The position numbers and the translations under genes were made by a program. From Nocardia neocaledoniensis (GTDB lineage Bacteria; Actinomycetota; Actinomycetes; Mycobacteriales; Mycobacteriaceae), in contig NZ_QGTL01000001.1 of the NCBI RefSeq assembly GCF_003182135.1, positions 620,001 through 684,000 of the forward strand: 64,000 bases of DNA, written 5' to 3'. The notes beneath the pieces were generated by a model, which saw only the letters and a list, made by a program, of their open reading frames with translations, had not been told where the DNA came from and ran no database searches. Below are positions 37,803 to 44,527 of the stretch, in pieces. Each line of letters opens with the position of its first letter. Position 1 is the first letter of the stretch.

Positions 37803-38912
37803 ATGACCGCGATCATGCCCGTCCCGCTGGACGAATACCCCGTCCATCAGACCCCACTGTCGCTGGCCAGGGTGGCCACCAGCGACCGCAACTTCTACGA
37901 CCGCTACTACTTCAACGCCTTCGACCCGGCCGGTGACACCATGCTGATCACCGGGTTCGGCGTGTACCCGAACCTCGGCGTGGTCGACGCCTTCGCCACG
38001 GTGCGTCACGGCACCAGCCAGCGGGCCGTGCGCTTCTCCGACGCGCTCGTCGAGCGCGATCTGACCACCGCCGTCGGCGGCTACCGGATCGAGGTGATCG
38101 AGCCGCTGCGCAAGCTGCGGGTGATCTGCGAGCATCCCGATCTCGGCTTCGATCTCACCTGGACCGGCGCGCATCCGGCCGTGCAGGAGCAGCCGCACCT
38201 GATCCTGTCGGGGACGCGCCCGATCATCGAGGCCTCCCGCTTCGCCCAGCTGGGGTCGTGGGAAGGCACGCTCGCCGTCGACGGCACCGACTACACCGTC
38301 GATCCGGCGTCCTGGACGGGCAGCCGGGACCGTTCCTGGGGAATCCGGCCCTCCGGCGAACCCGAACCGCCGGGACGCGCCGCGTCCGAGGGCGCGGGCG
38401 GCTTCTGGTGGCTGTACGCGCCGCTGCGGTTCGAGGAGTTCGCGATCGTGGTGATCGTGCAGGAGGAACCGGACGGTACCCGCACGCTCAACAACGCGGT
38501 GCGCATCTGGCACGACGGCCGCAAGGAGCAGTTGGGCTGGCCCCGAATGCATTTCGTGTACGAATCGGGCACCCGGCATCCGGTGTCGGTGCGCTTGGAC
38601 ATGACCACACCCGACGGCAAGCCGCTGGAGGTGTTCGTCGAATCGCGTCCCGGCATCGCCCTGCACGTCGGCTGCGGGTACGGGCCCGACCCGGACTGGA
38701 CCCACGGCCGCTGGATGGGCCGGGACTGGTCGCTGTCGAGCGCCTACGACCTCACCGACCCGGCGGTCGTGGCCCGCACCCCCTACGGCGTGATCGACCA
38801 CATCGGCTACGCCCGCTGCGGCGACGCGGAGGGCTGGGGCCTGTTCGAGCACGCCTCGATGGGCCGCCACAACCCCACCGGTTTCGCCGATTGGTCCTCG
38901 GTCGCGCCCTGA
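37803..38912 (+). CDS. Protein of unknown function downstream of a phosphotransferase
   Basis: A 369-residue soluble protein with no signal. Segments such as RYYFNAFDPAGDTMLITGFG, SWTGSRDRSWGIRP and FWWLYAPLRFEEFAIVVIVQ suggest a beta-rich, lipocalin- or AttH-like fold. Many conserved-looking Trp and Tyr residues line two similar halves. Related genes beside phosphotransferases occur in mycobacteria, so a role in lipid or steroid metabolism is possible but unproven. A GGAGAG site lies immediately before the ATG. The two genes are probably one operon. Confidence 0.75.
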   Translation: MTAIMPVPLDEYPVHQTPLSLARVATSDRNFYDRYYFNAFDPAGDTMLITGFGVYPNLGVVDAFATVRHGTSQRAVRFSDALVERDLTTAVGGYRIEVIEPLRKLRVICEHPDLGFDLTWTGAHPAVQEQPHLILSGTRPIIEASRFAQLGSWEGTLAVDGTDYTVDPASWTGSRDRSWGIRPSGEPEPPGRAASEGAGGFWWLYAPLRFEEFAIVVIVQEEPDGTRTLNNAVRIWHDGRKEQLGWPRMHFVYESGTRHPVSVRLDMTTPDGKPLEVFVESRPGIALHVGCGYGPDPDWTHGRWMGRDWSLSSAYDLTDPAVVARTPYGVIDHIGYARCGDAEGWGLFEHASMGRHNPTGFADWSSVAP

Positions 38913-38921
38913 GCGCCGAGA

Positions 38922-38971
38922 CCTCTCGCGCGAGAGGAGAGGCGCCGCCGCGACAACGAGGTCGCGGCGGC
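38922..38971. terminator. Two strong hairpins between convergent genes
   Basis: A 16-bp perfect palindrome CCTCTCGCGCGAGAGG (38922-38937) is followed by a perfect 11-bp stem (38944-38954 with 38961-38971) around AACGAG. They separate the unknown-function gene from the convergent Ro60 gene and should terminate both transcripts. Confidence 0.75.
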
Positions 38972-38980
38972 TCCGATTTC

Positions 38981-40576
38981 CTAGGCGGCCGTGGCGAAGT
39001 CGGCCAGCAGCGACGGGACGGCCGCGTCGAAACCGGCCACGTCGAGCATGCCCGCGTCGGCCGGGTCGGCGATGCTGAACCGCGTCGCCGTCATGCCGAC
39101 GACCACCAGCTTGGCGCGCGGGTTCACCTCGCGCCGGTACCGGGCCAGCGCCTGGTGCGGGTGCACCGAGCCCGCCCACGTCTCGTTGTCGGTGTACACC
39201 GAGAACACGTCGACCTCGATGCCCTGCTCGAGCGCGTGCAGGATCGGCAGCGAGCAGTCCGTCCCGCCGAACGGCAGGTCCGAGACCGCGCGCACCGCGT
39301 CGTCGAGCCGCTGCCGCGGCGAGATCGACAGCGGGGACAGCCGGGACTCGCCGTGCCAACCGCTCGCTGAGGTGAACCCGACGATCTCGTGCCGCGGTTC
39401 GGTCCGCGCGCTGACCAGGGCCAGCGCCGCCGACGCTTCCCGCGCCGAGAGCGGCAGGCCCGCGATCGGACTCGTCATGGAGCCGGACACGTCGAGCGCG
39501 AGCAGGTGCCGCAGTCCGGTCGGCCGCACGGTCTCGAACGCCGCGTAGAACGCGGCGTCGAGCGCGTCGACCACCGGCGCCGACGGCGTCCACTCGCCCG
39601 CGCCGCGCGCCGAACGCCCCGCGGCGTAGGTGCGCAGCGCGATCAGCACCGACACCGGGTGCACGCGCGCCTTGCGCAGCCGCGCCGGGTCGGTGAGCTG
39701 CGCGCAGATCGCCGCGGTGCGGGCGCCGAGCGGATCGAGCAGGCCGAGCCGGGTCAGGCGCGGCAGCTGACGCAGCAGCGCCGTCTGCGGAATACCGTTG
39801 TCCAGCAGGGCCTCCCACACCGCGGGCGTGTTCAGCGCCGCGTCGGGCAGCATCTCCCAGCTGAGGCGGTACTCGCGCACGAGCTCCGGGACCCGCTCGA
39901 CCGGTGCGGTCTGGGCGCGCTGGAAACCGTCGACCAGGGAGAGGCCGTCGAGATCCGGGGTGCGGCCGCAGATCCAGTCGAACAGGCGGCGCCGGGCGTC
40001 GTCGGTGGCGGCCGGGTGTGCCAGGCGCAGCAGGTCGCGGTGCGTCCAGCCTTCCCGCTGGCGGTACTTGACCACCTGGTAGGCCAGGTCGTCGACCGGC
40101 TTGTCCAGGTACCAGTTCGCCACCGCGCGCGACAGGCCGCGGCCCCAGCCGCGGAACTGCTCGGCGTAGCCGGCGAACAGGAACAGGTGGGTGCCGGTGC
40201 GGGCGACCAGCGGCAGTGCCGCGAGCGCGGCCCGGCGGCCCTCGAGATCGCCGAGCGCGGCGGCCGCGGCGAGCGCGAACAGCGCCGGGTTCGGGCGCGG
40301 CGCCCGGCCACTCGTCGAGATCTCGACGACCTCACGCACCAGCTCCGCGGTGTGCTCGGCCGCGTACTCGACGAGGAACTCGGCGTTGTCGGCGGTCAGT
40401 GCCGCGGCACGCACGTAATAGGTTCCGCCCTCCGTACCGAGGGTGAGGAAGCGCCGGACGCGGGCCTGCGGCGTGATCTCGAAGACGTAGCCGCCGGCGT
40501 TGTTCACGACCTGGCCACGATCGGCGGGCTCGTTCTGCGGCGTGGCGCGACGAGAGAAGCGCGACAGGATGTCCAT
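38981..40576 (-). CDS. rsr: Bacterial Ro60 ortholog, TROVE-domain RNA-binding protein
   Basis: A 531-residue protein with the two Ro60 parts. The N-terminal HEAT-repeat TROVE ring starts GGYVFEITPQARVRRFLTLG. The C-terminal von Willebrand A domain has the metal site DVSGSM and later VYTDNETW. Bacterial Ro60 (Rsr) binds Y RNAs and, with PNPase, takes part in rRNA decay and maturation and in stress survival. The ATG at 40576 has GGAGGGGGG just upstream. About 75 bp further upstream begins a pair of tRNA-like structured RNAs in the same direction, the expected partner. Confidence 0.93.
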   Translation of the reverse strand: MDILSRFSRRATPQNEPADRGQVVNNAGGYVFEITPQARVRRFLTLGTEGGTYYVRAAALTADNAEFLVEYAAEHTAELVREVVEISTSGRAPRPNPALFALAAAAALGDLEGRRAALAALPLVARTGTHLFLFAGYAEQFRGWGRGLSRAVANWYLDKPVDDLAYQVVKYRQREGWTHRDLLRLAHPAATDDARRRLFDWICGRTPDLDGLSLVDGFQRAQTAPVERVPELVREYRLSWEMLPDAALNTPAVWEALLDNGIPQTALLRQLPRLTRLGLLDPLGARTAAICAQLTDPARLRKARVHPVSVLIALRTYAAGRSARGAGEWTPSAPVVDALDAAFYAAFETVRPTGLRHLLALDVSGSMTSPIAGLPLSAREASAALALVSARTEPRHEIVGFTSASGWHGESRLSPLSISPRQRLDDAVRAVSDLPFGGTDCSLPILHALEQGIEVDVFSVYTDNETWAGSVHPHQALARYRREVNPRAKLVVVGMTATRFSIADPADAGMLDVAGFDAAVPSLLADFATAA

Positions 40577-40651
40577 GGTTTCCCCCCTCCGATACTGGGA
40601 TAGGCATTGACGTTTCGGCCCCGGGACCCGCCGGGGCATGGGTGGACGAGG

Positions 40652-40774
40652 GGAACGGGCGGACGTGTGGTGACGGCCGGGAAAACGGAAATCTCTTTCC
40701 GCCGCGGGAATTGAACCCGCTGGACCCGAAGGTCGTTACCGATAACCGACCGAATCCGGTCCGCCCTGTTCCTC
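40652..40774 (-). ncRNA. Second Y RNA-like structured RNA (no D arm)
   Basis: Closing stem of 13 bp with one bulged A (40759-40772 with 40652-40664). Inside are a GACC-UUCG-GGUC hairpin, a canonical T arm (5-bp stem, UUCAAUU loop, 40704-40720) and, directly after it, a GGCGGAAA stem capped by GAGA (8 bp counting two G-U pairs). It shares a 22-nt block (GCGGACCGGATTCGGTCGGT plus TA) with the first RNA. There is no D arm. The stem followed by TTTT at 40682-40685 could instead be a terminator of the upstream RNA. It lies between the first RNA and rsr. Confidence 0.6.
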
Positions 40775-40780
40775 TACGTC

Positions 40781-40927
40781 GCAATCGCACAGCGGGCGTG
40801 TGTTTTCGACCGACGTAGTGCTCTACCAGGCTGAGCTACCGACCCTCGTGGGCCGGGCAGGATTCGAACCTGCGACATCTCCATCCGAAGTGGTAACCGA
40901 CCGAATCCGGTCCGCCGTGCGACTGCT
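40781..40927 (-). ncRNA. Y RNA (YrlA-like) with circularly permuted tRNA-like domain
   Basis: A 15-bp closing stem with two G-U pairs (40912-40926 with 40781-40795). Within it, in order, are a T arm (40857-40873, loop TTCGAAT), an acceptor-like strand CCGGCCC, an ACGA tetraloop, strand GGGTCGG (seven pairs, one G-U), TA as in tRNA positions 8-9, and a D arm (40820-40836, GCTC/GAGC with loop AGCCTGGTA). This is a tRNA body with ends moved to the anticodon side. TCGAA and TTCGG strands flank it as a possible Ro60-binding helix. It lies upstream of rsr, as known for bacterial Y RNAs. Confidence 0.82.
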
Positions 40928-40934
40928 GGAAATG

Positions 40935-40940
40935 AGATTA
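40935..40940 (-). promoter_or_regulatory. Predicted -10 element of the Y RNA
   Basis: TAATCT on the minus strand, 7 nt before the A at 40927 that precedes the closing stem. It fits a start point exactly at the RNA's 5' end. The -35 region is not convincing. Confidence 0.55.
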
Positions 40941-40943
40941 GCG

Positions 40944-40957
40944 AGCGCGAACGCGCT
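40944..40957 (-). terminator. Small perfect palindrome downstream of the CobE-like gene
   Basis: AGCGCG-AA-CGCGCT, about 60 bp past the end of the CobE-like gene and just upstream of the Y RNA -10 element. It may end the cob transcript or insulate the RNA promoter. Confidence 0.4.
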
Positions 40958-41018
40958 TGCCCACCGAATTAATTCGCGCACCTCCGCGCTCCCCGCCGGC
41001 TCACCGAGGAACCCGCGA

Positions 41019-41900
41019 CTACCACGGCGGTTTCGCGTGATCCGACACCTCGAGGTACGCCGCCGCGACGACGACCCCGCCGACCACGGTGCGCGCACGG
41101 GCGAGTTCACCCCCACCTGCCAGCAGAGCGGCCGCCTCGGCGACACTCGGCGTCCCCACCGCCGCGGCAGTGCGTTCCGACGTGTGGCCGACCTCGACCC
41201 GGGCGAGTTCAGCGGCGGTGAAACCACGGACCACGACTCCGAGTTCCCGTGCGGCAGCGAGGATTCCGGGATCACCGGCGCGTCGATCGATCGTCGCCAG
41301 GCACCCGACAACGGTCGTGCCCGCTACCGCGCGTACCGCGGCCAGAATCGACTCCGCCGCGGCGCGGGGTCGCGCCCCGACGCCGACGGCCACGCGCACC
41401 GGGCCACCGGGCACGCGCGAACCGTCTGCCTCAGTGGCGGCACCCGGCGGGCCGCTCGGCCGGTCGCCCACACTCGGGTCGGCAGCGCAGGTCCCGCTCG
41501 GACGGCTCGCGGTTGTCGCGGCAGGATCGCCCGCGGTTGTCACGGCGGGGTCGGCCGCGGGCGCCACGGCGGGAGCGCCCGCGATCGCCACGGCGGGGCC
41601 GCCCGCGGTCGTCGCGACCGGACGGCTCCCGGTTGTCGCGGCGCGGCTGCCTACGGCTGTCACGGCGGAGTCGGCCGCGGTTGTCGCGGCGGGATCGTCC
41701 GCGATCGCCACGACCGCGCCCGCAGCGGGGTCATCCGCGGTCGTCACGACTGCGGCCGTGGCCGGCTCACCCGATTCGACGACGCGGCTGGATGGGGCTA
41801 CGGCACCCGCATTCGCGGCGACCGGACCTCGGACCTTCGGCGCGGCCGGGTCAACCGTGCACATCACGGTTCCACCCGGCCGGTCCGCGCGGCTCGCCAC
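41019..41900 (-). CDS. cobE: CobE/CbiG C-terminal domain protein with repeat-rich N-terminus
   Basis: The last 125 residues (from about 168) form a CobE/CbiG-C domain: VAVGVGARPRAAAESILAAV, VVGCLATIDRRAGDPGILAA and a C-terminal VGGVVVAAA. This domain acts in the corrin ring contraction/C1 steps. The first 165 residues are Ala/Val/Pro/Thr-rich, with nine 24-nt units giving 8-residue repeats such as AVTTAGDP. The frame is open from the GTG at 41900, but translation could start later (a GTG near 41407). It follows cobB by 36 bp, so is probably in that operon. Confidence 0.75.
   Translation of the reverse strand: MASRADRPGGTVMCTVDPAAPKVRGPVAANAGAVAPSSRVVESGEPATAAVVTTADDPAAGAVVAIADDPAATTAADSAVTAVGSRAATTGSRPVATTAGGPAVAIAGAPAVAPAADPAVTTAGDPAATTASRPSGTCAADPSVGDRPSGPPGAATEADGSRVPGGPVRVAVGVGARPRAAAESILAAVRAVAGTTVVGCLATIDRRAGDPGILAAARELGVVVRGFTAAELARVEVGHTSERTAAAVGTPSVAEAAALLAGGGELARARTVVGGVVVAAAYLEVSDHAKPPW
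41500..41715. repeat. 24-bp minisatellite inside the CobE-like gene
   Basis: Nine consecutive degenerate 24-bp units start at 41500 and are recognisable by GCGGTTGTC or GCGATCGCC followed by ACGGCG or GCGGCG. The period is a multiple of three and keeps the reading frame, giving 8-residue repeats on the minus strand. Confidence 0.75.
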
Positions 41901-41936
41901 CTCGGGTCGCCGTGTGGAGCGACCGGGCCGGCTTCG

Positions 41937-43595
41937 TCATGCTCGGCCGAATCGGCTTGCGGCGGTGACGAAACGGGTGATGGCTTCGGGGTTGCCGGCG
42001 GGGTGGGTGTGTAGGTAGGAGGCGTGGACCTGGGCGATGACGGCGCCCTCCGTCGTGGATTCGGTGAGGCGCCAGCCCCAGGCCGCGGGGGTGGTGGGGG
42101 CGCTGACGAGGCGGGTGCGGTGGAATTCGTGGCCGCGGACGCGGGTGCCGGCGCGCCACAGGACCGAATCGTGCAGGGCCACGGCGTCGCGGTAGCCGAG
42201 GGTCAGGCGGGGGCCGAATTCGGCGTCGGCGTCGAGGACGCCTGCCATCGGGTGGCCGTCGAGGAAGCGGGTCAGGTACAGCAGGCCCGCGCATTCGGCG
42301 TGGATCGGCAGCCCGTGGCGCGCGCCCTCGGCGATCGCCGACCGGAGGCCGGCATTGGCGGACAGCTCTGCCGCGTGCTCCTCCGGGAATCCGCCCGGCA
42401 ACACGACACCCGCTGTGCCCTCGGGCAATTCGTCGGTCAGCGGATCGAAGACCACCACCCGCGCACCCGCCGCCGTCAGCAGCTCACGGTGCTCGGCGTA
42501 CCCGAAGGTGAACGCCGGACCCCCGGCCATCGCGATGATCGGCCCGGGGCCGAGGCTGCTCGGCCCCGGTCGGCGTGCCGGCTCGTCCGCCGCACCGACA
42601 GGCTCAACGTTCGCGGCGGACGGCACCGCCCCAGTGCCCGCCCGCGGTCCCGAGTCCGCGGGTTCGGCAGCGGCGTCGTTCGCGGCACGCCCTTGCGAAC
42701 CCGTCGCACCTCCGGAGGCAGCCGACGGGGTCGCGCCAGCAGCCGACGGGATTGCGCCAGCAGCGGGTCGGGTCGCTGCAGCAGCAGGTCGGGTCGCTGC
42801 AGCAGCGGGTCGGGTCGCGGCAGAAGTCGAAAATGTTGCCGCACCGAGGAACTCGGCGACTTCGGTGGCGGCGTCCCAGGCGGGGCCTCGAGTGTTCGCT
42901 GCGGCGAGCGCCACCACGGCGCGCAGGTCGATGTGCGCGGCGACGAGGTCGGTCATCGCGGCCACGGCGATGGTTGCCGCCGAGCCGTGTTCGACGGCGG
43001 GGATCAGGCCCAGATGCCGTGAGGGGACTTCCAATTCGGCCAGGCGCGGGAGGGCGCCGAGGACCGGGAGGCCGACGCGGTCGCAGGCGGCGCGCAGGAC
43101 CTGTTCGTGCCGTTCGCTGCCGACGCGGTTGAGGATCACCCCGCCGAGGCGCACCGAGGAGTCGTAGGTGGCGAAGCCGTGCAGGAGCGCGGCCAGGCTC
43201 TGGGAGTGGCCGCGCGCGTCGACCACCAGCACGACGGGCGCGCCGAGCAGGCTGGCGACCTGCGCGGTGGAGCCCTCGGCCACGGCGGCGGCGCGGTTCT
43301 CGTCGATGCGCCCGTCGAACAGGCCCATCACGCCTTCGACGACCGCGATGTCGCAGCCGTGCGCGCCGTGCCGGTAGAGCGGCACCACGCGCTCCTCGCC
43401 CACCAGCACAGGATCCAGATTGCGGCCGGGCCGCCCTGCCGCCAGTCCGTGATAGCCGGGATCGATGTAGTCGGGGCCGACTTTGAACGGCGCCACCCGA
43501 TGCCCGGCCCGCCGCAGCGCACCGATGAGTCCAGTGGCCAGCGTGGTCTTACCGCTGCCGGACGCCGGGGCGGCGATGACGACGGCACTCACCAT
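41937..43595 (-). CDS. cobB: Cobyrinic acid a,c-diamide synthase (hydrogenobyrinic acid type)
   Basis: A 552-residue amidotransferase that amidates side chains a and c of the corrin ring with glutamine and ATP. The N-terminal ATPase has APASGSGKTTLATGL and GVMGLFDG, and the C-terminal glutaminase has HAECAGLLYL (catalytic Cys) and a late HASYLHTHPAG. Between them lies an inserted Ala/Thr/Pro/Ser-rich linker (about residues 252-348) containing three AATRPAA-like units. The ATG at 43595 overlaps cobO by 7 nt; a GTG at 43592 (4-nt overlap) is equally possible. Confidence 0.92.
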   Translation of the reverse strand: MVSAVVIAAPASGSGKTTLATGLIGALRRAGHRVAPFKVGPDYIDPGYHGLAAGRPGRNLDPVLVGEERVVPLYRHGAHGCDIAVVEGVMGLFDGRIDENRAAAVAEGSTAQVASLLGAPVVLVVDARGHSQSLAALLHGFATYDSSVRLGGVILNRVGSERHEQVLRAACDRVGLPVLGALPRLAELEVPSRHLGLIPAVEHGSAATIAVAAMTDLVAAHIDLRAVVALAAANTRGPAWDAATEVAEFLGAATFSTSAATRPAAAATRPAAAATRPAAGAIPSAAGATPSAASGGATGSQGRAANDAAAEPADSGPRAGTGAVPSAANVEPVGAADEPARRPGPSSLGPGPIIAMAGGPAFTFGYAEHRELLTAAGARVVVFDPLTDELPEGTAGVVLPGGFPEEHAAELSANAGLRSAIAEGARHGLPIHAECAGLLYLTRFLDGHPMAGVLDADAEFGPRLTLGYRDAVALHDSVLWRAGTRVRGHEFHRTRLVSAPTTPAAWGWRLTESTTEGAVIAQVHASYLHTHPAGNPEAITRFVTAASRFGRA

Positions 43596-44203
43596 TCGAT
43601 GCCGCGCTGGCCCTTGCGGCCCGCGTCCATGGGGTGCTTCACCTTGGTCATCTCGGTGACCAGGTCGGCCGCGTCCATCAGCGCCTGCGGCGCGTCCCGG
43701 CCGGTGATCACCACGTGCTGGTTGCCTGGCCGGTTGGTCAAGGTCTCGACGACCTCGTCGATGTCGACCCAGCCCCACTTCAGGGGGTAGGTGAATTCGT
43801 CGAGCACGTAGAAGCGGTGCTGCTCGGCGGCGAGGCGGCGCGAGATCTCCTGCCAGCCCGCGAGGGCGGCGGCCGCGTGGTCCTCCTCGGTGCCGTGCTT
43901 GCGGGTCCAGGACCAGCCCTCGCCCATCTTGTGCCACTCGACCGCGCCGCCGGCGCCGGTCTGCTCGTGCAGGGTGCCGAGCGTGCGGAACGCGGCCTCC
44001 TCCCCCACCTTCCACTTCGCGCTCTTCACGAACTGGAACACCGCGATGTCGAAGCCCTGGTTCCAGGCGCGCAACGCCATCCCGAACGCGGCCGTCGACT
44101 TGCCCTTGCCCGGCCCGGTGTGCACGGCCAGCACCGGCTGATTGCGGCGTTGACGCGTCGTCAGACCGTCTTCCGGCACCACCTCGGGAACACCCTTGGG
44201 CAC
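43589..44203 (-). CDS. cobO: Cob(I)yrinic acid a,c-diamide adenosyltransferase
   Basis: A 204-residue CobA/CobO-type enzyme that transfers adenosyl from ATP to cobalt(I) corrinoids. The P-loop is HTGPGKGKSTAAFGMALRAW, followed by VLDEFTYPLKWGWVD and a C-terminal KHPMDAGRKGQRGIEW. The start is the GTG at 44203, with GGAGGAG 5 nt upstream; an earlier in-frame GTG (44236) adds low-complexity residues. It is coupled to cobB. Confidence 0.95.
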   Translation of the reverse strand: MPKGVPEVVPEDGLTTRQRRNQPVLAVHTGPGKGKSTAAFGMALRAWNQGFDIAVFQFVKSAKWKVGEEAAFRTLGTLHEQTGAGGAVEWHKMGEGWSWTRKHGTEEDHAAAALAGWQEISRRLAAEQHRFYVLDEFTYPLKWGWVDIDEVVETLTNRPGNQHVVITGRDAPQALMDAADLVTEMTKVKHPMDAGRKGQRGIEW

Positions 44204-44527
44204 GACATCTCCTCCGTTCGGTGTCCCGGCACCCATCGGCCGAGCCTGCCCACTGTTCTATCAGGGCCCGCTTCGCCCGCCTGATCGCCCCGGCGCCGAC
44301 GCGACCCACCGGTCAGCCGTCGAGGCCGCGCTCGTTCGCCGCACCTTCGGCACGACGAGCCGCGAACGACGGCAGTCGCGCACCGCCAGCCGGACCGCGG
44401 ACGTTCCGGCGTTCGAGGCGGCAGGCATCGGACAGATCCGACGAGAGCGCCGGGTGTTCCCGCCGCGCTGCGGCGTCAGGCCGCGCGACCGACCCGGAAG
44501 CGGACCCGGACCCTTCCCGCCGCGCCG
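44204..44527. other. 324-bp gap with a copy of the chelatase 3' end
   Basis: This gap between the chelatase gene and cobO has no convincing gene. At 44473-44512 it holds a near copy of the last 40 or so bases of the chelatase gene including its TGA (CGTCAGG then CGCGCGACCGACC), offset by about 48 bp, with roughly 90 percent identity by eye. The rest shows no repeat or promoter I can support, apart from the cobO ribosome site. Confidence 0.6.

Noticed and set aside
40704..40873. One or two ordinary tRNA genes
   Set aside because: T arms, a D arm and a matching acceptor stem are present, but the T arm and acceptor 3' strand precede the acceptor 5' strand and D arm, and there is no anticodon loop. 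A Y RNA-type permuted mimic explains this better.
41500..41715. CRISPR array
   Set aside because: The 24-bp units are contiguous and degenerate, without unique spacers, stay in the coding frame, and no cas genes are nearby.
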